Below, piece by piece: positions 56,155 through 64,000 of a stretch of DNA of 64,000 bases. The stretch is from Sphingomonas sp. Root241 (GTDB taxonomy: Bacteria > Pseudomonadota > Alphaproteobacteria > Sphingomonadales > Sphingomonadaceae). Positions within the stretch are counted from its first letter, which is position 1, and each line of letters begins with the position of its first letter. Location: the NCBI RefSeq assembly GCF_001428865.1, contig NZ_LMIV01000004.1, positions 128,061 through 192,060 on the forward strand. Reading direction: 5' to 3'. A model generated the notes under the pieces. That model saw only the letters and a list, made by a program, of their open reading frames with translations. It was not told where the DNA came from and did no database searches. Position numbers and translations under genes: made by a program.

Positions 56155-58407
56155 TCAGGGCAGCGGCCGGATGCCCTCGGTGCGGACTTTCCAGCCATGG
56201 CGGGGAAATCCAGGCGCGGTCCCCGACGAGCCTTCCCATCCCGCGGCCATCATCCCCACCGCCAGCAGCAGCGATCCATTCGACGGGAAATAGGTTTCGG
56301 CGGCGCGCGCATAGCCCGGTCCGTCGGGTCCCGCGCTTCCGCCGGCGGCGGCAGGGCCCACCAACTGCCTCTCCGCTTCCAGATGGACACGGGGGGTCAT
56401 CCCGCTCACGCCCCAGCGATTATTGGGCAGGTCGCGAAACAGCCAATCGACTGCTTTCTCCGGATCGCCGAGCCGTGCCGCGGTCATCGCGGCCACGGGG
56501 AAGTCCCAGCCCCAGGTCTGACGCAGGTCCCAATGCGACTCGGTGGCGGTGAGCGTGCGGCGCATGGTGGCCCGATCGACCCGGCTCCCCGGGATCAGCC
56601 CGAACGCCATCAGGAAGGACGGATGATCGCGGTTGAGGCAGTGCGGCGGCGTTGCGTGGCGGCTGCACGCGAGCGAGGCGGCGGTGCGCCAGAAATCGGG
56701 TTCGGTCTCGACGGGCAGATAGAGGCCGTCGCGCTCGGTCGGCGACGCGAGGCCGGCGATCACGCGATCCCATTCCCTATTGCGCGCCAGCCCGCGCCGC
56801 TCGCGCCAACTTTGCGCGGTGCCGAGCGCCCAACGATAATATTCGAGCTCGAACGTCGGATTGACCGTGGTCAGCGGCGGATGATTCTCCTGCACCGGAA
56901 TGATCGGCGGGCCGAGGGCGTAGCGTTCGCCATCGCGACGCGGCCAACTCGCGAGCAGTTGCGCGGTCTGCTCGACCATCTCGCCGTAGCGCGCCAGCGT
57001 CGCCCGGTCGCTGCGCGTGCGCCAGACCATTTCGGCCAGATAGATCGGGTGCGGCTGTTGCCACATGATGAACGGATTGACCGTGCTCGGGCTGTTCCAG
57101 CCATTGGGCCCGGCCATCTTGCTCCACCAAGCGCCTTCGACGCCATGGCGCCGCGCGACTTGCCGGGCGAAGGGCAGTGCCTGCAGATACCAGGCGAGGC
57201 TGCGTTCGAGCAGCTCCGGGCGGCCCCAGCTGGCCCAATGCGCGCCGTGGAATATCAGCATCTCGAGGTGGAACTTGCCGTTCCAGCTGTTCGAGAACAG
57301 GCCTTCCTCCTGCGGTGGATATGCACCTGCCTGATTGATCGCCGCGAGATATTGCGAGAGCACCACGCGCCGCTCGAGCTCGGCCGCCCGCGGATCGGTG
57401 CTGCCGCTGAAATCCACCGCGCCGCCGCGCATCCAATAGTCGCGCCAATGTCGTGCGACTGCGGCCACGTCGAAGGCACCCGGCTGCCGCCGCTCGCGAT
57501 CGAAGCTGATGGTGACATCCAGCCGTTCGCCACCGCGGCGAAGCGCACGAAAGCCGTGCGTGCCGGTGCGCCTTACGGCGCCGCCCAGGGCATGGATCGT
57601 CGAATAGTGAAGCGTGTCGTCGAGCTGTCGCTCGGCCACCAGTCGATCGGGGCGCTGCTCGAGGATGCGGGTGCGGTGTGCATCGTCGTGCGTCCAGTCC
57701 GAAGGATCGGGATTGAGCTTCGCCGAGACGCCCGGATAGCGCATATCGACACCGATCCGGCCCGCTGCGACCAGCGGCGAGCGGATCGACACCATCACCA
57801 TGTCGCGTGTCGGATGCACCCAGGTCTCGACGCGCACCGGCTGGCCGTCGAACACGAATCTGCTGGTCAGCGATCCCGACCAGAGATCGAGCTTCTGGCG
57901 GGTCGCGGACAAGTCGCTGAACTGCGCCTGCGCCCCGTCGCGCCGGAGCAGCGCCAGTCCGATCCGGCCGAGCGAGAAGCGGTGCGGATTCTCGCGCAGC
58001 CATTGCAACGCCGGCCTCTTCTCGATCTCGGACCAGTCGCGGACCCACGGATAAGGCTGGTTGCCGCGCCCGGGGACCGGCACCATCACCAGCCCGTCGC
58101 GCTCGGTATAGCCCTTGGGGTTGGGGAAGCTGTGCCACGCCCATTGCGCCATGGTCAGCAGCGGCGCGATCGGTGAATATTGCTCGGGAAAGGTCTGTAG
58201 CCCGGTGATGTCGGCAGTGAAGCCGAGATTGCCGTTGCCGAGCATCAGCGGGGCGTGCGGGTCGACGCGAGTGAGCGTCACGTTGTGGCGCGTCACCAGG
58301 GCGTGGCGGTCGATCGGTTGGGCGGGGGCGGGGGCGGCGACCGCTGCCACCTCACATACCGTCACCCCCGCGAAGGCGGCGAGCGAGCAAAAGCCCCGCC
58401 GCCTCAT
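56155..58407 (-). CDS. Secreted six-hairpin glycoside hydrolase (GH65/GH95-like)
   Basis: 750 residues. The N-terminus looks like a signal peptide (FCSLAAFAGVTVCEVAAVAAPAPAQ). An N-terminal beta-sandwich (about 30-310; MLGNGNLGFTADITGLQTF) precedes an (alpha/alpha)6 barrel (about 330-700; SNSWNGKFHLEMLIFHGAHWA, IPVQENHPPLTTVNPTFELEYY, WDLRQTWGWDFPVAAMTAARLG). This is the plan of GH65, GH94 and GH95 enzymes. With fucose genes on one side, alpha-L-fucosidase (GH95-like) is attractive, but I cannot confirm the family or the catalytic acid. Part of the signal peptide is encoded by half of a family A repeat, so the true start may differ. It is the third gene of a minus-strand group with the oxidoreductase and LldD-like genes. 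Confidence 0.7.
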   Translation of the reverse strand: MRRRGFCSLAAFAGVTVCEVAAVAAPAPAQPIDRHALVTRHNVTLTRVDPHAPLMLGNGNLGFTADITGLQTFPEQYSPIAPLLTMAQWAWHSFPNPKGYTERDGLVMVPVPGRGNQPYPWVRDWSEIEKRPALQWLRENPHRFSLGRIGLALLRRDGAQAQFSDLSATRQKLDLWSGSLTSRFVFDGQPVRVETWVHPTRDMVMVSIRSPLVAAGRIGVDMRYPGVSAKLNPDPSDWTHDDAHRTRILEQRPDRLVAERQLDDTLHYSTIHALGGAVRRTGTHGFRALRRGGERLDVTISFDRERRQPGAFDVAAVARHWRDYWMRGGAVDFSGSTDPRAAELERRVVLSQYLAAINQAGAYPPQEEGLFSNSWNGKFHLEMLIFHGAHWASWGRPELLERSLAWYLQALPFARQVARRHGVEGAWWSKMAGPNGWNSPSTVNPFIMWQQPHPIYLAEMVWRTRSDRATLARYGEMVEQTAQLLASWPRRDGERYALGPPIIPVQENHPPLTTVNPTFELEYYRWALGTAQSWRERRGLARNREWDRVIAGLASPTERDGLYLPVETEPDFWRTAASLACSRHATPPHCLNRDHPSFLMAFGLIPGSRVDRATMRRTLTATESHWDLRQTWGWDFPVAAMTAARLGDPEKAVDWLFRDLPNNRWGVSGMTPRVHLEAERQLVGPAAAGGSAGPDGPGYARAAETYFPSNGSLLLAVGMMAAGWEGSSGTAPGFPRHGWKVRTEGIRPLP

Positions 58408-58521
58408 AAAACCGCGTCACCCCCGCGAAAGCGGGGGCCCATCTCGTGCGCGAACAGCAAAATGCACCGGAGGATTGGTGGACAGAACGGGAGATGGGCC
58501 CCCGCTTTCGCGGGGGTGACG
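58360..58521. repeat. REP-like palindrome, family A: half copy plus full copy 4
   Basis: A half element, CGTCACCCCCGCGAAGGCGG, begins at 58360 inside the glycosidase start region. A full copy, 58415-58521, begins CGTCACCCCCGCGAAAGCGG and ends with its mirror CCCCGCTTTCGCGGGGGTGA, with GGGCCCATCTCGT paired to GAGATGGGCCC inside. The full copy resembles 42310-42416 closely. Confidence 0.85.
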
Positions 58522-58555
58522 GCTGGTGGGGCGGCCGTGCCAGCCAAAGCCAAAC

Positions 58556-60019
58556 CTATGCCCGCTGCATCCGCGGCGGCTGGGTCACCGGATCCTTGTG
58601 CCCGGGCATCTTCGGATAGTTCGGCCAGTCGAGTCCGGTCACCAATTCGCCGATCTTCACCGGTTTGCCCGTCTCGAAGCAGCGATTGGCGGCGATCCCG
58701 ATCAGGATCGAGGCGGCACCACTGCGCTCGTCCGCCGAACGCAACAGCGGGTCCTTCGGCGCGTTCGGATCGAAGATGTCGGCGAGCATCACTGCGTCGC
58801 CGCCGCCATGTCCGCCCGCGCCGGTGGAGGGGACGATGTCGCGCGGATTTCCGCGCATCGGCACGATCCGCGTCTTGATACGGTCGCCCTCGTCCTGGTT
58901 GCTCGCGCCGGCGACGCCCGCCTGTTCGACCACGCTGTGCTCGAGCCGGCCCTTCGTCCCGTTGAACGCGATGTGATAGCCTTCCCACGCATTGAAGGCA
59001 TTGAGGCTGTAGCTCAGCGTCGTGCCGCCGGCATAGCCGACGATCACGTTCATCGTGTCCTCGATGTTGATCTCGGGACGCCAGACGCACTGGTCGCGGA
59101 AATAGCCGTCATATTTCTCGTTATCGAGATAGAGGGCCTTCAATCCCGGATCGGCGGCCATGTCGAAGAAGAAGCTGCATTCGGCCTTTTCCGGGCAAGT
59201 GTGGCAGCGCTGGTGCGGCCCGTCGAGCCCGAAGCGGCGTGCCATCTCGGGGGTGTAGAATTCGCGCTTGCCGGTGGCGGCGACGCTGACCGGCAGGTCC
59301 GAGAGCCACCAATTGACCAAGTCGAAATGGTGCGTGGCCTTGTGCACCATCAGCCCGCCCGAAATCGCCTTGTTCGAGTGCCAGCGGCGGAAGTAATCGG
59401 CGCCGTGGACGGTGTTGAGCAGCCACTGGAAATCGACCGACAGCACGTCGCCGATCTCGCCCGACATCAGCAGCTCCTTCACCTGGCTGCGGAACGGCGA
59501 ATAGCGATAGTTGAAGGTCACCCGGATGTGCCGGCCGCTGCGCTTGACCGCATCGAGGATGCGCTGCGCCTTTTCGGCGGTGGTCGTCATCGGCTTTTCG
59601 GTGATGACGTCGCAGCCCGCGTCGAGCGTACGGACGACATAATCGTCGTGGAATGCGTCGGGAGTGGTGACGATTACCGCGTCGGGCTTCAGCTCGCGCA
59701 GCATCTTGTCGAAGTCGGCGGCGAGATAGGGCTGGGGCGGCTTGGCGCCCGCCTTGATCGCTTGGCCGGCCACATAATCGAGCCGGCCGGGATTGGTGTC
59801 GCACGCCGCGATCAGCTCGCCATGCGCCTTGTGCGGGCCCCATAAAGCCTGCTGATACATGCGGTTGCGGCTGCCGACACCGACCGAGACATAACGTTTG
59901 CGCTTGTCCGCGGCGGCGCTCGCCGCATGGGCGTCGAGTGCGGTCGCGAGCGCAGTGCCTGCCGCGAGTCCGCCGAGAACGTCCCGCCGCCGAACGGCAG
60001 GTCCTTCGCTACGATCCAT
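58556..60019 (-). CDS. Gfo/Idh/MocA oxidoreductase with Tat signal
   Basis: 487 residues. A twin-arginine signal (VRRRDVLGGLAAGTALATAL) precedes the mature enzyme. The Rossmann part has VGVGSRNRMYQQALWGP, a modified glycine motif, and VIVTTPDAFHDDYVV, then VITEKPMTTTAEKAQ with the conserved Glu-Lys-Pro of the family. The C-terminal sheet domain includes CHTCPEKAECSFFFD, an insertion with three Cys. Exported members act on sugars in the periplasm with tightly bound NAD; the GH109 glycosidases are one such group, so a glycosidase role is possible. It lies between the LldD-like and glycosidase genes in one direction. Confidence 0.88.
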   Translation of the reverse strand: MDRSEGPAVRRRDVLGGLAAGTALATALDAHAASAAADKRKRYVSVGVGSRNRMYQQALWGPHKAHGELIAACDTNPGRLDYVAGQAIKAGAKPPQPYLAADFDKMLRELKPDAVIVTTPDAFHDDYVVRTLDAGCDVITEKPMTTTAEKAQRILDAVKRSGRHIRVTFNYRYSPFRSQVKELLMSGEIGDVLSVDFQWLLNTVHGADYFRRWHSNKAISGGLMVHKATHHFDLVNWWLSDLPVSVAATGKREFYTPEMARRFGLDGPHQRCHTCPEKAECSFFFDMAADPGLKALYLDNEKYDGYFRDQCVWRPEINIEDTMNVIVGYAGGTTLSYSLNAFNAWEGYHIAFNGTKGRLEHSVVEQAGVAGASNQDEGDRIKTRIVPMRGNPRDIVPSTGAGGHGGGDAVMLADIFDPNAPKDPLLRSADERSGAASILIGIAANRCFETGKPVKIGELVTGLDWPNYPKMPGHKDPVTQPPRMQRA

Positions 60020-60061
60020 CCTCTATCCTCTCCTGCCGGGCTTTTGTGCCCTTTTTCAACT

Positions 60062-61219
60062 TCAGCGGCGCGTCACCTCCACCAGGGCGTCGCGCGTGAT
60101 CTGGTCGATGCTGGTGCAGCCGGTGAGCGCCATCGCGACGCGCATCTCGGCCTCGACCAGCTTGAGCATGTGGCTGACGCCCGCTTCGCCGCGCGCGGCA
60201 AGCGCGAACGCCCAGGCGCGTCCGAGCAGCACGCCCTTCGCGCCCAGTGCGAGCATCCGCACCACGTCGAGCCCCGAGCGCACGCCGCCGTCGGCGAGCA
60301 CGGTCAGCTTGTCGCCAACCGCCTCGGCGATCGCGGGGAGCGCATGCGCAGTCGAGGGCACGCCGTCTAGCTGGCGGCCGCCATGGTTGGAGACGACGAT
60401 CCCGTCGGCGCCGACCTCGGCAGCGGCGCGCGCGTCCTCGGCGTCGAGGATGCCCTTGATGATCAGCGGGCCGTTCCAGCGCTCGCGGATGAAGTCGAGA
60501 TCGCGCCAACTCACGGTCGGGTCGAAATTGTTGCGCATCCAGGCGAAGAAATCCTCGAGCCCGGTATTCTTGCCGAGCACGGGTGCGACATTGCCGAGCT
60601 GGTGCGGGCGGCCATGCACGCCGACATCCCAGGCCCAGCCCGGGCGCTTCACTGCCTGCCACATGCGGCGCAGGCCGCCGGCCGCGCCGCTCGCCCCAGC
60701 GAGCCCTGAGCGATAGTCGCGGTAGCGTGACCCGGGTACCGGCATGTCGACAGTGAACACCAGGGCGTTGCATCCCGCCGCCGTCGCCTGATCGAGCAGT
60801 TCGCGCATGAAGCCGCGGTCGCGGATCATGTAGAGCTGGAACCAGAAGGGCGCCGAGGTGCCGCGCGCGACTTCGCCGAGCGGGCAGGCGGAAACAGTGG
60901 ACAGGCAGAAGGGAATGCCCGCTTTCTCGGCCGCGCGCGCCGCCTGCACCTCGCCACGCCGGGCATTCATCCCCGCCAGCCCGATCGGGGCGAGCGCGAC
61001 CGGCATCGCGAGCTTCTGGCCGAACAGCGTGGTCGAGAGATCGAGCGACGAGACGTCGCGCAGGATGCGCTGGCGCAGCGCGATTGCCGCAAGATCATCG
61101 ACGTTCCGTTTCAGAGTCACTTCGGCATAGGAGCCGCCGTCGATATATTCGAACAGGAAATGCGGCAGGCGGCGGCGAGCAAGCTCGCGATAATCGAGGG
61201 TGGAAGCTGCTTGTCTCAT
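60062..61219 (-). CDS. lldD: FMN-dependent L-lactate dehydrogenase-like protein
   Basis: 385 residues. The family opens with [23 protein letters not shown], a typical start of LldD. FMN and substrate residues are seen in [35 protein letters not shown] with the catalytic His279 (His275 region in E. coli LldD) and [25 protein letters not shown]. It oxidises L-lactate to pyruvate and passes electrons to the quinone pool. The non-phosphorylated L-fucose pathway releases L-lactate, so its place beside fucose genes makes sense. Another 2-hydroxy acid is possible. It starts without a clear ribosome binding site and leads the group with the oxidoreductase 42 bases downstream. Confidence 0.88.
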   Translation of the reverse strand: MRQAASTLDYRELARRRLPHFLFEYIDGGSYAEVTLKRNVDDLAAIALRQRILRDVSSLDLSTTLFGQKLAMPVALAPIGLAGMNARRGEVQAARAAEKAGIPFCLSTVSACPLGEVARGTSAPFWFQLYMIRDRGFMRELLDQATAAGCNALVFTVDMPVPGSRYRDYRSGLAGASGAAGGLRRMWQAVKRPGWAWDVGVHGRPHQLGNVAPVLGKNTGLEDFFAWMRNNFDPTVSWRDLDFIRERWNGPLIIKGILDAEDARAAAEVGADGIVVSNHGGRQLDGVPSTAHALPAIAEAVGDKLTVLADGGVRSGLDVVRMLALGAKGVLLGRAWAFALAARGEAGVSHMLKLVEAEMRVAMALTGCTSIDQITRDALVEVTRR

Positions 61220-61600
61220 CGCGTGATATGCTGTGCCATAAGATGGAACCTGCTGTCGAGGCCAGCTTCGGCTGTCGGCACGATGCGCGCAAGGCTCGGC
61301 GGTGACCAGCAGTTAAGTGACAATACCCGAATCGATCTGCGCCGGCGGCGCGTTCCGCCCCCATGAACGCATGGTACGAATGATGCTGTGCCATTTTTAT
61401 CGCACGCATCAAATTTCGCGAGCACCGAGCCACCTTCTACGCATAACTAACTGATAATAAACATAAATCACCCGGGGCATTTTATGCCTGTCGGATGTTG
61501 ACAACGTAAGACAATTTGGTAGCGTTAACATCGAGTGGCGACATAGCCGGCTCATATAAAAACCATGTGGCGCGCCTTCGCGCCAACAAGGAGGGGACAG
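61220..61600. promoter_or_regulatory. Divergent control region of lldD and TonB receptor
   Basis: 381 bases without a convincing gene. ATGCTGTGCCAT occurs at 61228-61239 and again at 61383-61394. A -35-like TTGACA is at 61498-61503. The LacI-type dyad TGGTAGCGTTAACA is at 61517-61530, downstream of it and 70 bases before the receptor start. The last 90 bases form the receptor leader, with AAGGAGGGG as ribosome binding site. Confidence 0.6.
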
Positions 61601-64000
61601 ATGAATAGCTCACGGCTCACGCCGGCGCTCGCGCGCACGGCTTCCGCAATCGCCATCACCGCTTGCCTGATGCTGCCAGGCATCGCGGCGGCGCAGGACG
61701 CCCCCGCGGCGCAGGCGGAACAGACACAGACACCGCAGGACGACACCGCCACCAGCGAGGATATCGTCGTCACCGGCATCCGCGCATCGCTGGATCAGGC
61801 GATCGCGATCAAGCGCAACTCCGCCGGCGTCGTCGACGCGATCTCCGCTGAGGACATCGGCAAGTTCCCCGACACGAACCTGGCCGAGTCGCTGCAGCGC
61901 ATCACCGGCGTGTCGATCACCCGCGCCAATGGCGAAGGTTCGCAGGTCGCGGTCCGTGGCTTCAGCGGCGGCTTCAACCTGGTGACGGTGAACGGCCGCC
62001 AGCTGCCGGCTACCAGCATCGACACGAGCACCGGCAATGCCTTCGCGCGCGGCACCGGCCGCTCGTTCGACTTCCAGAATCTGGCGTCGGAAGGCGTCGC
62101 CACGCTGGAGGTCTACAAGACCGGCCGCGCCAACATTCCGTCGGGCGGCATCGGCGCATCGATCAATATCGTCACCCGCCGGCCGCTCGATGCGCGCGAG
62201 GACGGCCTGTCCGGCTCGATCGGCGCCAAGGCGCTCTACGACACCACGGTCGAGGATGCCGAAGGCGATCTGAGCAAGGTCACGCCCGAAGTGTCGGGCC
62301 TGATCAACTGGAAGAACGCCGGCGATACCTTCGGCGTCACTTTGTTCGGCAGCTACCAGCTGCGCGAATCGACTTCGATCCAGTCGAATCCGAACTATTG
62401 GAACATCGTGCCGCTGGCCTCTTTCCTGAGCACCGCCGGCCCGTACATCAGCCCGACGACGAACATCACGAATCGTCCGACCACGCCGTACGTCCAGATC
62501 CCGAACGACAGCCGTTATCAGTTCTCCGAGAATCGCCGCGAGCGCATCAACGGCCAGGCCGTCGTCCAGTTCAAGCCGTCGGACGCTCTCGAGATCACGG
62601 TCGACGGCCTCTATGCCCGCAACAAGCTGAGCGACGAGCGCAGCGAGCAGACCAACTGGTTCCAGCGGCCGTTCACTGACGTCACCTTCGACGACAACAA
62701 GCAGATGCAGAGCGCCGTCATTCTTGCCGAGGCGGTCCAGGCGGACAAGGGCTACGAGCAGCAGCGATACGCCACCGACACCGAACTGTACTCGATCGGC
62801 GGCAATTTGAAGTGGAACTTCACCGATAACCTCTCGCTGACGCTCGACGCCAACCACTCCAAGTCGACGACCAAACCGGACAATTCGAACGGTTCCTCGG
62901 CGACGACGATCTCGATCGGTGCGCCGGTCCGCGCGACGCACCGCGTCGACTACACCACCGGCTTCCCGCAGCAGTCGGAAACGATCAACGACTGCCCTGC
63001 GACGAACGGTGGCCGCGGCGGCAACTGCAACAACCAGCTCGACATCGGCGATATGGGAACCCAGATCGCGCGCACGATCACCTCGGAGCAGGAAGCCCGG
63101 ATCAACCAGTTCGGAGCAGACTTCGCCTGGGACCTGGGCGAGGGGAGCCGCTTCAACTTCGGCGGCGACTATGTCGATTCGAAGATGCGGTCGACGACTT
63201 CCAATACCCAGCAGATGCTGGGCGACTGGGGCATCACCGACACCGGGATCGTCAAGCAGATGGCCGGCGATCTCGTCAAAACCTTCTGCATGACCTGCAA
63301 GTTCGATAAATATAACCCGAATTCGAGCGGTTCGGCGCTGGTTGCGTTCCGTGGGAACGCAGTCGATCTGCTCGACATCTTCTCGCCTTTTTATGTGAAC
63401 CAGCCCGGCAGGAATATTGCGCTGCAAGGGTCGGCGGACGATACGGTGGGCGAGAAGACCTGGGCGGTCTATGGCCAGCTGGCCTGGTCCGGCGAGATCG
63501 CCGGACGCAAGGCGAACGCATTGATCGGCGTCCGTTACGAACAGACCAGGGTCAATTCGATCTCTCTCCAGTCGGTGCCGCAGGCAATTCGCTGGGCGGC
63601 GGACAACGACCTTTATGTCGACGGTGGACCCGCCGGTGATGCCATCACCATAAAGGCGAAGTACGACAATTTGTTGCCGTCGATGGACTTCAACATCGAG
63701 GTGTTGGACAACGTTGTGGCGCGTGCCTCGTTCAGCCAGACGCTGGCCCGTGCGGACTATGGCAATCTGTTCGCATCCGTGACTGCGGGAGCACCGAATC
63801 GCCCCACGGCTCTCGGCGCAGCGGCTGCGGCCGCAACGGTGCAGGACCCGGGTCTGTTGCCGCTGGAGTCGGACAATTTCGACGTGTCGCTGGAGTGGTA
63901 CTACAAGCCTTCGAGCTTCGTCTCGATCGGCTTCTTCAACAAGAACGTGCGCAACTTCATCGGCACCCAGGTGACCAACGGCAATCTGTTCGGCCTGCGG
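61601..64000 (+). CDS. TonB-dependent receptor, cut by the right window edge
   Basis: 800 residues are present with no stop before the edge, from ATG 61601. Signal peptide to LPGIAAAQ, linker, TonB box EDIVVTGIR, then the plug with AISAEDIGKFPDTNLAESLQRITGV, SQVAVRGFSGGFNLVTVNGRQLP and GGIGASINIVTRRPLD, the pattern of the Xanthomonas/Caulobacter carbohydrate clade. Barrel strands continue to the edge; typical length of 950-1050 means about 150-250 residues are missing. The LacI-type site in its leader and the neighbouring glycosidase, oxidoreductase and LldD-like genes point to a glycan ligand, perhaps fucose-containing. Confidence 0.92.
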   Translation, partial: MNSSRLTPALARTASAIAITACLMLPGIAAAQDAPAAQAEQTQTPQDDTATSEDIVVTGIRASLDQAIAIKRNSAGVVDAISAEDIGKFPDTNLAESLQRITGVSITRANGEGSQVAVRGFSGGFNLVTVNGRQLPATSIDTSTGNAFARGTGRSFDFQNLASEGVATLEVYKTGRANIPSGGIGASINIVTRRPLDAREDGLSGSIGAKALYDTTVEDAEGDLSKVTPEVSGLINWKNAGDTFGVTLFGSYQLRESTSIQSNPNYWNIVPLASFLSTAGPYISPTTNITNRPTTPYVQIPNDSRYQFSENRRERINGQAVVQFKPSDALEITVDGLYARNKLSDERSEQTNWFQRPFTDVTFDDNKQMQSAVILAEAVQADKGYEQQRYATDTELYSIGGNLKWNFTDNLSLTLDANHSKSTTKPDNSNGSSATTISIGAPVRATHRVDYTTGFPQQSETINDCPATNGGRGGNCNNQLDIGDMGTQIARTITSEQEARINQFGADFAWDLGEGSRFNFGGDYVDSKMRSTTSNTQQMLGDWGITDTGIVKQMAGDLVKTFCMTCKFDKYNPNSSGSALVAFRGNAVDLLDIFSPFYVNQPGRNIALQGSADDTVGEKTWAVYGQLAWSGEIAGRKANALIGVRYEQTRVNSISLQSVPQAIRWAADNDLYVDGGPAGDAITIKAKYDNLLPSMDFNIEVLDNVVARASFSQTLARADYGNLFASVTAGAPNRPTALGAAAAAATVQDPGLLPLESDNFDVSLEWYYKPSSFVSIGFFNKNVRNFIGTQVTNGNLFGLR

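Noticed and set aside
56116-58176. 686-codon plus-strand frame over the six-hairpin glycosidase
   Set aside because: Composition is that of a shadow frame; the minus strand has a signal peptide and coherent hydrolase segments.
61095-61433. 112-codon minus-strand frame upstream of lldD
   Set aside because: It overlaps the lldD coding start in another frame and has no protein-like pattern; the region is better read as a control region.

Overview
The window looks like chromosome of a high-GC alphaproteobacterium of the Sphingomonas type. The signs are several large TonB-dependent receptors of the Xanthomonas/Caulobacter carbohydrate class, tryptophan-halogenase-like genes behind one of them, a NagB-II/GntR/PTS layout for N-acetylglucosamine, and NodT-type outer membrane factors. 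This is inference from family knowledge; no rRNA, tRNA, phage, IS element or CRISPR array was recognised.

Layout. (1) 1-2963: sugar uptake; a sugar-porter MFS gene cut by the left edge, divergent from a ROK fructokinase-like gene and a FucP/GluP-class sugar symporter. (2) 3030-4472: ArsR-SRPBCC pair with a visible tandem operator, a DUF1801 protein and a small membrane protein. (3) 4469-13021: a signalling locus; a winged-helix protein and two small membrane proteins diverge from a 1794-residue soluble kinase built from about 21 HAMP-like units, followed by a REC-PAS-kinase-REC protein. (4) 13046-25477: chitin/GlcNAc utilisation; nagA, nagB-II and a GntR regulator diverge from a TonB receptor, GH20 hexosaminidase, EIIA-HPr-EI fusion and EIIC-EIIB. 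The intergenic region carries regularly spaced TGGTAT/TGGTCT half-sites. (5) 25479-34037: a small unknown gene, a FadR-type regulator, and an efflux operon in the order cecR-ybhG-ybhF-permease-permease plus an outer membrane factor. (6) 34199-42300: a TetR gene, a 4-TM protein and an RND tripartite efflux operon led by a small unknown gene. (7) 42449-50676: a secreted M19 dipeptidase diverging from a TonB receptor with a LacI-type operator, then two halogenase-like flavoproteins and a secreted unknown. (8) 51008-64000: a DUF559 gene bracketed by repeats, then L-fucose functions (L-fuconate dehydratase, mutarotase, IclR regulator, FucP), a six-hairpin glycosidase, a Tat-exported Gfo/Idh/MocA oxidoreductase, an L-lactate dehydrogenase and a TonB receptor running off the right edge.

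How it works together (inference). Most of the window is a set of scavenging modules for polymer-derived sugars: outer membrane receptor, periplasmic hydrolase, inner membrane transporter, catabolic enzymes and a local repressor. In the GlcNAc module the PTS phosphorylates the sugar on entry, NagA deacetylates it and NagB-II makes fructose-6-phosphate, so no separate kinase is needed. In the fucose module L-fuconate dehydratase implies the non-phosphorylated route that yields L-lactate, which the LldD-like enzyme could oxidise. Two export systems and the poly-HAMP kinase locus sit between these modules.

Three families of short GC-rich palindromic repeats occur between genes. Some copies supply ribosome binding sites, a signal-peptide segment or a C-terminal tail to neighbouring genes. 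The least explained locus is 5003-13021.
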